Shown here: positions 50,129 to 59,263 of the stretch, piece after piece
Layout: the number at the start of each line of letters is the position of its first letter
Position numbering within the stretch: position 1 is the stretch's first letter
NCBI RefSeq assembly: GCF_016461715.1
Contig: NZ_JAEMUI010000021.1
Location: 26,801-90,800 of the forward strand
Length of the DNA stretch: 64,000 nucleotides
DNA from: Marinomonas spartinae
GTDB taxonomy: Bacteria; Pseudomonadota; Gammaproteobacteria; Pseudomonadales; Marinomonadaceae
Reading direction: 5' to 3'
The notes under the pieces: model-generated
Databases searched by the model: none
What the model was told of the DNA's origin: nothing
The model's input: only the letters and a program-made list of their open reading frames with translations
Position numbers and translations under genes: made by a program

Positions 50129-50157
50129 GTTCAATATACCTAGGTAGTATATTGAAC
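50129..50157. terminator. Hairpin after the chemoreceptor gene
   Basis: Perfect 11-bp stem GTTCAATATAC / GTATATTGAAC with a seven-base loop and a short TTT tail, 89 bases after the stop codon. It may be a weak terminator. Confidence 0.55.
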
Positions 50158-50162
50158 TTTCG

Positions 50163-50211
50163 GCACACAGATAGCCTTTACGGCGCTTCTCTGTAAAGGC
50201 TATCTGTGTGC
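50163..50211. repeat. Perfect 19-bp inverted repeat
   Basis: GCACACAGATAGCCTTTAC at 50163-50181 pairs completely with 50193-50211 across an 11-base loop. No T-run follows, so it is not a standard terminator. It might be the core of a small RNA, a mobile-element end or a recombination site. Confidence 0.8.
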
Positions 50212-50507
50212 TTGGTGTTAAATGTCAGTTCTTTCAACCGAGTGGCAAGGCATACCAAGTGTTTAAGCGGTTTCATCCCTAGCATATGATCCGCTTTTTA
50301 GTATCAATAGGTAAGAATATCGGCAGAAGTAACAATCTTCGTCATTGATCGTGAAACTAGCGGTAAGGAAAGCCTAGTAAAGCAAAAGGTCGAGCCTATT
50401 AGGCTTTTACAGACAAATCAACTAGATAATGCATAAAACTGGTGTGGATACAAGGCTCGTTCCTCTCCAATGCCACAAGCTGTAGGCAGCCTTAAACCGG
50501 AGTAATA

Positions 50508-50861
50508 ATGGAAAACTCAAGCATTCCTTTTCAAACGATAGACTGGAAAAACGTTCCTCGAACAGAGCATAAGGGAGAAACTGGAATTGCGTATTGGCAA
50601 ACTATGCAATTCGACGGTTTACGCGTCAGATACGTAGAATATTCAAAAAATTATAAAGCAGACCATTGGTGTGAAAAAGGTCACATAGTGTACTGTCTTG
50701 AAGGTGAAGTGGTAAATGAGCTTCAAGATGGAAGCCGATCAACTTTACGTAAAGGCATGTCGTATATTGTGTCAGATGATTTAAGCTCCCATCGTTCGGT
50801 AACAGAGAATGGTGTTCACTTGTTGATCATTGATGGCGACTTTTTAAAGTCAAATGCCTAA
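50508..50861 (+). CDS. DHCW-type cupin protein
   Basis: A 117-residue single-domain cupin. The motif ADHWCEKGHIVYCLEGEV near residues 51-68 and GMSYIVSDDLSSHRS near 85-99 form the two cupin metal-binding halves. The protein matches the small DHCW-motif cupin group annotated in many gammaproteobacteria, whose function is unknown. It starts at ATG 50508 with a GGAG six to seven bases upstream. It lies next to a nucleotidyltransferase-like gene in the same orientation and spacing of 36 bases, so the two may be one transcription unit. Confidence 0.8.
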   Translation: MENSSIPFQTIDWKNVPRTEHKGETGIAYWQTMQFDGLRVRYVEYSKNYKADHWCEKGHIVYCLEGEVVNELQDGSRSTLRKGMSYIVSDDLSSHRSVTENGVHLLIIDGDFLKSNA

Positions 50862-50896
50862 TAAATTAATTTACAAAGACAAAATACGGAATGGCT

Positions 50897-51448
50897 ATGA
50901 GAGAGAAGTACTTAGTCGATACCATTTCTAATATTCCAGAAATGATGGAATTGTTAACAATACTAAATGAAATCAAGCTGCCAAATCATTATTTAGCAGG
51001 AGGCTCGGTAACGCAAGCCGTCTGGAATCGAAAGTTGGGGAATGATCCACTTTATAAAGTGAAAGACCTTGATGTGGTTTACTTTGATCAAAAAATGTCG
51101 AGATCTGAGAAGGAGTATGAAGCGGAAATCGACTCTCGAAAAACTCACTTGATGCCTGTTGATGTAAAAAACCAAGCTAACGTCCATCAATGGTATGGTG
51201 CAAAGTTTGGAAATAACATAGAGCCACTGAAAGAGTCGGAAGATGGAATACGCATGTGGCTTCCTTGTTTTGCCGTTGGTATTCGTTTAGTCGATGATGT
51301 TTTGGATGTCTTTGCTCCCTTTGGTTTAGAAGACCAAGCCAACATGACAATTCGACCAAATAAAACGGCGATGAGTAAAGAAAACTACGACACAATGAAT
51401 CGTAGCTTTAAGCAGAGGTGGCCGAACCTTGAGATCAAGGAATGGTAA
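50897..51448 (+). CDS. Nucleotidyltransferase-like protein (NTP_transf_6 / COG3575)
   Basis: A 183-residue protein of the NTP_transf_6 family. The GGSVTQAVWN motif and KVKDLDVVYFD give the G-G/G-S and D-x-D pattern of the nucleotidyltransferase fold, and MPVDVKNQANVHQWYGAKFG and VFAPFGLEDQANMTIRPN are family-specific blocks. The natural substrate is unknown. An in-frame ATG at 50891 is also possible; GGA at 50888-50890 is better spaced for 50897. The gene looks like accessory cargo downstream of the cupin. Confidence 0.78.
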   Translation: MREKYLVDTISNIPEMMELLTILNEIKLPNHYLAGGSVTQAVWNRKLGNDPLYKVKDLDVVYFDQKMSRSEKEYEAEIDSRKTHLMPVDVKNQANVHQWYGAKFGNNIEPLKESEDGIRMWLPCFAVGIRLVDDVLDVFAPFGLEDQANMTIRPNKTAMSKENYDTMNRSFKQRWPNLEIKEW

Positions 51449-51719
51449 CCGTTAATAAAAAAGGTGAAGTCAGTAAACTGCCTGGTCTGGTTTATCAGAT
51501 TATGGACATCAACTTTCACAAGGCCAGCCACTGCAAAGGTAGCGGTGCAGTGACGTCTTCATTCCAAACCGCACATTCTGAAAAGTTTATTAGGTTTGTT
51601 TTTGGCTTAACGTTTTTATGGTTGTTGTGATAGGTTTACACTAGACTCTGTCGATCTTGGCGGTTGTTTTTAGTCACATATACCGCTGTTATTTAGTCAT
51701 ACAACCACAATAATTTTAA

Positions 51720-53004
<1,285 letters not shown>

Positions 53005-53015
53005 TTATATGATTT

Positions 53016-53044
53016 GAGGGCCTGCATTCAAATGCTAGGCCCTC
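53016..53044 (+). terminator. Hairpin after metY
   Basis: GAGGGCCTGCATT / AATGCTAGGCCCTC, with one unpaired base. No long T-run follows, so it may be a weak terminator between metY and the converging MFS gene. Confidence 0.6.
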
Positions 53045-53157
53045 TATTGGGCTTGCTCTATCTGAGCGACGTTAGCTGTTATGCCGTTCATATTAATAGG
53101 GACGCTTTTTTAGGGAATTTGATTGTATCAACGAGTTTTTATATTTGAATTGTCCTT

Positions 53158-54663
53158 CTATTTTGAGGAAGATTTTATAAAAAAGATTGATAAAATAAAG
53201 TTAATAAGCATGAGTATCAGTATCACTACTAACATCCAATAGAAGCCATGCAAATAACTAGAGGAAACTGCATTATATATTGTATGCTGTGCCGTTGAAT
53301 CGTATTTACTTACTATATTTAAGCTTTCAGGGGTCTTGGAAAGTAAACCAATTAATTTATGGATGTCATCACTAGAAATAGAAGGGATTATCTGAACCAA
53401 TTTCGACCTTACCGAAGACAGCTCCGTGTTCATCAAAACTGCCGTTAAGAAGGTAAAGCCAACTGTTCCTCCAATGGCACGTAACCCATTTAGTGTTGAG
53501 TTAACCATTCCATACTTATCCTTTGTAATCTGATTGAGTATCGACGTTCTAACAGGACCATTGATCATAAACATACCAATTCCAGTCAATATTAACATGG
53601 GGATCATTTTAAGATAGGTGATATGAGGATATAAGACTAACGTTATCATGACACCCAAGAGGCTTGCCCCAGTACCAAGGGTTAATGGGAGCTTAACATT
53701 AAATTTATCAACTAAAAAACCACCTAGGTTTGCTGATATTATGCCAAAGAAAAATAATGGAATTAATAAGAGTCCTGTTGTTAATGGAGAGTAATGGAAG
53801 GATTTTTGTAGAAAAATAGTTGTGAAAAAAATAAGCCAAGTAGTGATTTGGTTAATGGTAGAAATTAATGACCCAGAAGCAAAGTTTGTAATTTTAAAAA
53901 TACTAAGATCAATGACTGGGTGAAGAGAACATTTTTCATAGTAAATAAATAAAAATAAGAAAACTATTGCAAAGGCGATACAGAAAATAAAACTCCATGA
54001 ACTCCATCTCCATATTGAGCTATTGATAAAAACTAAACTCAATAAGGTTGTCGATAGCGAAATCGATAAAAATCCTTGCCAATCAAAGCCTTTTTTTGAA
54101 ATGCCTGATGCTTCTATATTAGTCGACCGGGCTAACAATAAGTAAACAATAACACCAACAATGAGATTAATGTAAAAAATCCAGCGCCAGCTTAAGTACT
54201 TTATAAATAAGCCTCCTACAATGGGAGCGAAAGCCATGCTAATCAAAGAGGTACTTAATAACAAGCCAATCATTTTTCCACGTTGCTCTTTCGAGTAGAC
54301 TAATGTCACCATACTCATTCCAGAGGTGAAAAGAAATGTTGCTCCAATAGCTTGGAATAATCTAAAAGTAATAAGTGTAATGCTATTTGGTGATGAACCA
54401 CATATTAGTGAAGCAATACAGAATAAAGCCAACCCAAATAAAAAACATCTTTTGTGTGAGAAAATGTCACTAATTTTTCCCGAAGCAAAAACAAGGGCGG
54501 ATCGAGTTAATATGTAAATATTAACTACCCACATAATAGTGGAGGGTGTGGTGTTAAATACATTCTCTAATGTCGGTAAGGCTACAGATATCCCTGATAT
54601 ATCTATGTATACCATGATAAAAGAAAGAGATACAGCTACAAAAACTCTAGTTTTATTATTCAT
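53158..54663 (-). CDS. MFS multidrug efflux transporter, DHA2 (EmrB/QacA) type
   Basis: A 501-residue membrane protein with about 14 hydrophobic segments. The DHA2 pattern is seen in SFIMVYIDISGISVALPTLE (motif D1), WVVNIYILTRSALVFASGKISDIFSHKRCFLFG (motif A region), GATFLFTSGMSMV and LISMAFAPIVGGLFI (motif C). It would export drugs or other toxic compounds using the proton gradient. It is clearly AT-richer than the housekeeping genes and stands alone, which suggests acquisition by transfer. No regulator such as TetR or MarR is next to it. Confidence 0.88.
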   Translation of the reverse strand: MNNKTRVFVAVSLSFIMVYIDISGISVALPTLENVFNTTPSTIMWVVNIYILTRSALVFASGKISDIFSHKRCFLFGLALFCIASLICGSSPNSITLITFRLFQAIGATFLFTSGMSMVTLVYSKEQRGKMIGLLLSTSLISMAFAPIVGGLFIKYLSWRWIFYINLIVGVIVYLLLARSTNIEASGISKKGFDWQGFLSISLSTTLLSLVFINSSIWRWSSWSFIFCIAFAIVFLFLFIYYEKCSLHPVIDLSIFKITNFASGSLISTINQITTWLIFFTTIFLQKSFHYSPLTTGLLLIPLFFFGIISANLGGFLVDKFNVKLPLTLGTGASLLGVMITLVLYPHITYLKMIPMLILTGIGMFMINGPVRTSILNQITKDKYGMVNSTLNGLRAIGGTVGFTFLTAVLMNTELSSVRSKLVQIIPSISSDDIHKLIGLLSKTPESLNIVSKYDSTAQHTIYNAVSSSYLHGFYWMLVVILILMLINFILSIFFIKSSSK

Positions 54664-55067
54664 TAGATCGTACTGTTAAATATTAATTGTCTCTATGCTA
54701 AAAGTTTATCTCAAGCATAAGCTGAAAGGTCAGATAATAACGTTCTGTCTAATCGTTTCATTTCCCTAATGAATAGGGTTGTGAGCTCTAGTCATTGATA
54801 TTGGGAGAGATGTAGAGCAAATTTAGCATAGGTAAAATGTTCGTGTCATAAAAAGCCAGAACATTACACACTGTTTACATTCTGATGTTGTGTTTTGTGA
54901 AGTGGAATTTGAGAATTCTTTATAGAAAAGCCATATTAATCAAATACATAGATGCATTTTTTTAAATTAGGCACTGTATTCTAGACTTTATTTAGGTTGT
55001 TTTTTTGATAAAAAAGCCAGTAAGGATCAACCTTATTGAGCCCTTGCTGGCTTTATTGTGATGTTAT
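54664..55067. other. Gene-free, AT-rich intergenic region
   Basis: This 404-base stretch between the MFS gene and the convergently placed terminator of bdhA contains no gene I can support. It ends with the bdhA terminator at 55011-55058. Confidence 0.5.
55011..55058 (-). terminator. Terminator of the butanediol dehydrogenase gene
   Basis: AAAAAGCCAGtaAGG / CCTtgCTGGCTTTA with a loop of about 14 bases; on the minus strand it is followed by a T-run. Confidence 0.8.
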
Positions 55068-56135
55068 TTATGCTTTTGATGGACGAACAATAATTTTTAC
55101 CGCTGATTCATTATTGTGAATTAATGTATCGAAGCCTTGGGAAATCAGGTCATCTAATTCGATTCGCTGGGTGATAAAGGGCTCTAAATTAACCTTGCCT
55201 TCTTCAACCAATTTAATGGTTTCTTCATGGTTGTTTACATAAGCAATGGTGCCGCGAACGTCCAATTCCTTCATGACCACACTGTGAACGTTCACAGTTG
55301 CCGGATGGCTCCAAATGGAGACAATAACGATTGCCCCTTTTGCTTTTGTGCTTTCAACTAAAGTGTCTAATACCTTGTTATTGCTGGTGCACTCGAAAGC
55401 TACATCCACACCTCGGTCTTCCGTAATCTTCATCACTTCTTTTGTGACGTTGACCTCAGTTGGATCTAAAATATAATCTGCGACGCCAGTATCATGAGCC
55501 TTTTCTTTACGTTTAGCGCTTAGCTCAGTCAGGATAACCGTGATGCCCTTAGCTTTTAAAACAGCAGACAATAACAAGCCGATAGGGCCACCGCCACCGA
55601 CTAACGCCACATCACCCGCTTTTGCCGCGCTGCGAACAAATGCATGATAACCGACGGCTAAGGGTTCAACTAAGGCGGCTTGATCCAAAGGAATGTCATT
55701 TGAAATAGGATGAACCCAACGGCGTTTTACGGCGATCTTTTCGGATAACCCTCCACCGCATCCACCAAGACCAATAAAGTTCATATTTTTCGATAGGTGA
55801 TAATTTTCACCTGGCCCAGTTGGTACCTCATCGGCAATAATATAAGGCTCAACGACGACGTGTTGACCGACTTGAATATCGTCAACACCTTCTCCCACCG
55901 CGTAAACCACGCCCGAAAACTCATGTCCCATGGTAACAGGGGCAGATTCTCCTGAAATAGGGTGTGGATGGCCACAAGGTGGAATAAAAATCGGCCCTTC
56001 CATAAATTCATGTAAATCGGTACCGCAGATGCCACACCACGCAACATCAATGCCCACTGTACCTGGCTCAACACTAGGTTCAGGGATATCTTCAATGCGA
56101 ATATCCCCTCTGTCATAAAAACGAGCAGCTTTCAT
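55068..56135 (-). CDS. bdhA: Butanediol dehydrogenase (zinc alcohol dehydrogenase family)
   Basis: A 355-residue medium-chain dehydrogenase matching (R,R)-2,3-butanediol dehydrogenases, which interconvert acetoin and butanediol with NAD. The catalytic zinc ligands are in WCGICGTDLHEF and MGHEFSGVV. The segment HPISGESAPVTMGHE and the NAD-binding ALVGGGGPIGLLLSAVLKAKG (Rossmann fold, residues ~178-198) support the call. The usual four structural-zinc cysteines are absent between residues 95 and 125, as in this subgroup. The start ATG 56135 has GGAAAG upstream. A large inverted repeat lies 34 bases ahead of it. Confidence 0.85.
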   Translation of the reverse strand: MKAARFYDRGDIRIEDIPEPSVEPGTVGIDVAWCGICGTDLHEFMEGPIFIPPCGHPHPISGESAPVTMGHEFSGVVYAVGEGVDDIQVGQHVVVEPYIIADEVPTGPGENYHLSKNMNFIGLGGCGGGLSEKIAVKRRWVHPISNDIPLDQAALVEPLAVGYHAFVRSAAKAGDVALVGGGGPIGLLLSAVLKAKGITVILTELSAKRKEKAHDTGVADYILDPTEVNVTKEVMKITEDRGVDVAFECTSNNKVLDTLVESTKAKGAIVIVSIWSHPATVNVHSVVMKELDVRGTIAYVNNHEETIKLVEEGKVNLEPFITQRIELDDLISQGFDTLIHNNESAVKIIVRPSKA

Positions 56136-56475
56136 TTTGCTTTCCTTTTATTGGACTAATAGAGATGAGTAGAGACTTTTGCACGCACCACAGTCGTGCA
56201 AAAGTCTCTACTAAATCAAGCTACTCAGAACACCTAGCGAAGTCAACTTCATGGTGAAAACCTTGCTTTTTACTGACAATTATCAAGTACTTCAAAAAGG
56301 AATCAGAGCATGAAGCAATAGGCATTTGCCTAATGTTTATAAGGCGTGACGTCAGGAACGGGTATCGGTGATTAGCATTTTGCTGATCTCTTGTTCATTA
56401 TAAATTATTTTGGTTTTCACGCTGGCATCAAGTCTATAACATCCCTCATAAAAGACATTGTAAATAGGACAACAA
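56136..56475. other. Divergent intergenic region bdhA / GNAT
   Basis: This 340-base gap holds the 17-bp inverted repeat at 56169-56211. The rest, from 56212, shows no gene I can support. Confidence 0.5.
56169..56211. repeat. Perfect 17-bp inverted repeat upstream of bdhA
   Basis: GTAGAGACTTTTGCACG at 56169-56185 and its exact complement at 56195-56211, nine-base loop. Lies in the 5' region of bdhA and could be an operator, an RNA hairpin, or the end of a mobile element. Confidence 0.8.
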
Positions 56476-56889
56476 ATGAAGGTTCGTTTAGCGAAAGAAG
56501 AGGATTTAGACATTCTGGCAGAACTAAATTGCCAGCTTATAAAAGACGAAGGACACAGCAATCCAATGTCGGTCAAAGCGTTAAAAGCTCGAATGGCTTG
56601 CTGGCTTGTATCGGAATATTCAGCAGCACTTTTCGAGATCAACGATGAGGTTATTGGTTATACACTGTGGCGCAAGGACACTGACTTTATTTATATTAGA
56701 CAGTTTTTTATTGCACAATCATTTCGAGGTAAAGGGAACGGCAAAAAAGCCTTTGAGCTAGCGAAAAAGCGCTATTGGGGCCAAGAAAAACTACGTTTAG
56801 ATGTTTTAATAAATAACCTGAAAGGGCTAAGCTTTTGGCGCTCAGTTGGCTTTTATGATTACTGTCTAACGCTGGAACAAGAGGGGTAA
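56476..56889 (+). CDS. GNAT family acetyltransferase
   Basis: A 137-residue GNAT protein. The order of strands is normal: MKVRLAKEEDLDILAELN (beta1-alpha1), VIGYTLWRKDTDFIYIRQFFIAQSFRGKGNGKKAF (beta4 and the acetyl-CoA loop R-x-x-G-x-G), then LRLDVLINNLKGLSFWRSVGFYDY. The substrate cannot be predicted. It starts near the 5' region of a second GNAT gene and the two are separated by only nine bases, so they are probably co-transcribed. Confidence 0.82.
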   Translation: MKVRLAKEEDLDILAELNCQLIKDEGHSNPMSVKALKARMACWLVSEYSAALFEINDEVIGYTLWRKDTDFIYIRQFFIAQSFRGKGNGKKAFELAKKRYWGQEKLRLDVLINNLKGLSFWRSVGFYDYCLTLEQEG

Positions 56890-56898
56890 AGTGTTCAT

Positions 56899-57777
56899 AT
56901 GCAGAATCTTATGTGCCAAATTGAAGTGGCTAAGGATATCGCTCAGGTTGAGCGGTTGTTAGAGTGTGAGTCTGTGGAGAAAAAGATAAGGCAGGCTTTC
57001 GAACTTGAGCAAACGGTTTTTTATGCTTGCTTTGATGAAGTTCCTATTGGACTTGCATTTGTTGGTTTTAACAATTTTCATCCATATTGGGCTCGTCCTT
57101 TTGTTTATGTGGCTGATGCCCAGCGTCGAAAAGGTGTTGGCTCAATGCTTTATCGTCGACTTCTTGTAGAGCCATTGCCTAACAATGTGCTCGGCTTTCA
57201 ATTTGGTGCTGATGTGCAACATACTGGATTAAGAGCTTTTATCGAGTCAGTTGGTTTTAAAAGACGGCTTAATTGTTATTCTATGATGTTTGATTGTGAT
57301 CAAATGCAGAAACCAGATTATTCAGTGCTTGAAGAAAATGGGTTTTATCTTTGTGATTTTGAAAAAGCGTTGGAATTATCATTGGATACCAATGCGTTTT
57401 TAATTAACGCTTATACTCGTGATCATTATTGGTCGACACCTGTGTCAAACGATAGTGCGTTATGGGCACAACAACTATCACAATTTGATCCGAAATTTAG
57501 TTTTGTAATCCACGATGGTAAAGCAATTAGGTCTTGTATTACCAGCTGTGTTACTTCTTCGATATTAAACATCTGGTGGTTGTATTCAGATGATAAGGTG
57601 AATGATTGTTTGCAAACTATTTTATTATCGCATCTTGCAAAATGTGCTCTTCTCAAGAAAATTACATTAGCTGATATTGAAATCGATTCTACTAAGACAA
57701 ATTTCGATCAGTTATATCAATCTATTCCTACCAAAAAGATAGATATTTGGCAGGTTTATCAGCATGCTTTTATCTAA
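56899..57777 (+). CDS. GNAT acetyltransferase with uncharacterised C-terminal region
   Basis: A 292-residue protein. Residues ~1-135 form a GNAT domain (VYVADAQRRKGVGSMLYRRLL is the acetyl-CoA loop). The C-terminal half (~140-292) has the look of a second, degenerate GNAT-like unit: LINAYTRDHYWSTPVS, IWWLYSDDKVNDCLQTILLSHLAKCALLKK. Two tandem GNAT-like halves are known in mycothiol synthase-type proteins. The substrate is unknown. No strong ribosome site is seen; ATG 56911 is an alternative. AT-rich. Confidence 0.72.
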   Translation: MQNLMCQIEVAKDIAQVERLLECESVEKKIRQAFELEQTVFYACFDEVPIGLAFVGFNNFHPYWARPFVYVADAQRRKGVGSMLYRRLLVEPLPNNVLGFQFGADVQHTGLRAFIESVGFKRRLNCYSMMFDCDQMQKPDYSVLEENGFYLCDFEKALELSLDTNAFLINAYTRDHYWSTPVSNDSALWAQQLSQFDPKFSFVIHDGKAIRSCITSCVTSSILNIWWLYSDDKVNDCLQTILLSHLAKCALLKKITLADIEIDSTKTNFDQLYQSIPTKKIDIWQVYQHAFI

Positions 57778-57849
57778 AAGGAAATTTTGGGCTTTACTAA
57801 AGATGATATGCCTTTATAAAACCCATTAAAGTTTCTCAAAGTTACTAGG

Positions 57850-59007
57850 CTAATTTGTTTGAGTTTTAATAATGGCCTGAGAGAGTCCATTTAGATAAGA
57901 AGTAAGTACAGCATCTATGGATAATATGTTTTTGTACCAGCCATTCCAGATTAAAAAGCAAGTAATTAACGTTTTTAAATCTTGATCTAAGGACTTACTT
58001 TCGTCTTTTAGTATATTCAAACCATAAGTAGCGAAATCTTGTCTGATATCGTCTTCTTTTAAATTTGTCACAAAATTTTCTAGATCGGATTTCAGTTTTT
58101 CTTGAGTGATGGCAGGAATGTCTAAACTCAACCCTTTCATTTTTATAAAATAGAAAGCGGTACAGGTTTGTAGGTTCTTTGTTTGTTTATTCAGCCAATC
58201 TTCACTGTTTTTGAATTTATTACCATCCCAGCCTTCTAGGCCAATCGATTCACCAAAATGTAAATAAATTGACGATTTTAGTTGTTCTCGCTCTCCTGGT
58301 TGAGTGCCATTACCATAAAAACTTTCAAATATGTCAGAGACAGTCTGGCCATTATATTTATTACTGCTGGCATTACCAGCTAGGATCATACCGTCAACAT
58401 TGGCTAAGTTTTTATAATACGCACCAAATTGATCAATGATGCCTTGTTTTTTCTCATGTTGTTTGGCTTTTGATAGAAGATGATCCGTTATTTTATGTTG
58501 TAGTAAAAACTCTCCGGTGATTTCTGATAAATCACCAAGCCATCCAGAGGCCATCAATCGGTTTTCAACAACAGGTACTATATCTTTTATCTTATCCCAA
58601 ATTTCTGGCTTTTCAATAATGCTTTCTGGTACGGGAGTGAGTGGGCCATTATGGTTGTTAGCGTCTAAAATGGCAAAGATATGTGCGACATCGTATAGAT
58701 CGTTATTAGACAGCACAACCTCATGGCTATGTTGCATTTTTTGAGTGTAATCACTGGCAGGGAAAGGCGCGATGTTTGCTGTTTCGGGGATGAGGAGTTT
58801 ATTCCAACCAAATGAGTCGTAATAAATTTTTCGAAATTTGGTTAACATCAGGTTGGTATCAGTGTCCACTGATGAATTGTCTTCTTCAATCGATTTCATA
58901 AAATCGATATATTCTGGCATCTTATAGTAGTTGCCATTTTCTGGTACATGATTATGAACAGACTCTCCGAAATTAAAATTAAAAACTTCGACTTCTTGCG
59001 TTTGCAT
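57850..59007 (-). CDS. Protein of unknown function, 385 residues
   Basis: I do not recognise the family. CAGGAG lies correctly before the ATG at 59007, so it is a genuine gene. The product has no signal peptide or membrane segments and is acidic and Asn/Lys-rich. Distinct parts are EVFNFNFGESVHNHVPENG (residues 7-25), NDLYDVAHIFAILDANNHNGPLTPVPES (~101-128), MASGWLGDLSEITGEFLLQH (~152-171) and a helical C-terminus. DVAHIFAILDANNHNG, with two histidines and an aspartate, might be part of an active site, but this is only a guess. The gene is AT-rich and stands between a GNAT gene and aidB, so it is likely accessory. Confidence 0.75.
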   Translation of the reverse strand: MQTQEVEVFNFNFGESVHNHVPENGNYYKMPEYIDFMKSIEEDNSSVDTDTNLMLTKFRKIYYDSFGWNKLLIPETANIAPFPASDYTQKMQHSHEVVLSNNDLYDVAHIFAILDANNHNGPLTPVPESIIEKPEIWDKIKDIVPVVENRLMASGWLGDLSEITGEFLLQHKITDHLLSKAKQHEKKQGIIDQFGAYYKNLANVDGMILAGNASSNKYNGQTVSDIFESFYGNGTQPGEREQLKSSIYLHFGESIGLEGWDGNKFKNSEDWLNKQTKNLQTCTAFYFIKMKGLSLDIPAITQEKLKSDLENFVTNLKEDDIRQDFATYGLNILKDESKSLDQDLKTLITCFLIWNGWYKNILSIDAVLTSYLNGLSQAIIKTQTN

Positions 59008-59263
59008 TTGATTACTCCTGTTAAATCGTTAGCTGAATACTATGTCGATTGTGTTTAGCTTTTATTAAAATAATTTTTAGCTTGTTGCTTTGTGAAAGCT
59101 TGAAAATCGTTATTCCACTAATTGTTTATATCTTTTTGGATGCAATGTACAGAGATTGCCCTATCAAATAGGAGGAAAGTCTTACTAAATGCTAAGTGTG
59201 GTAGGTATTAGACAAATAGACTTGAGCTGTTATAGTGAGAAAAAACAAGAATAGGGTGTGAAA

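Larger units (their letters stand above)
50041..50507. other. 467-base intergenic region with three hairpins
   Basis: No gene was found. It holds two neighbouring perfect inverted repeats (50129-50157 and 50163-50211) and a weaker one (AAAGCCTA 50369-50376 / TAGGCTTT 50400-50407). The space between could hide a small RNA. The following cupin gene has GGAG at 50500. Confidence 0.5.

Noticed and set aside
51442..51630. 62-codon frame after the nucleotidyltransferase-like gene
   Set aside because: It overlaps the preceding stop, has no ribosome site of its own and no recognisable motifs.
56352..56642. 96-codon minus-strand frame upstream of and across the first GNAT gene
   Set aside because: It overlaps the well-supported GNAT gene on the opposite strand and has no recognisable domain.
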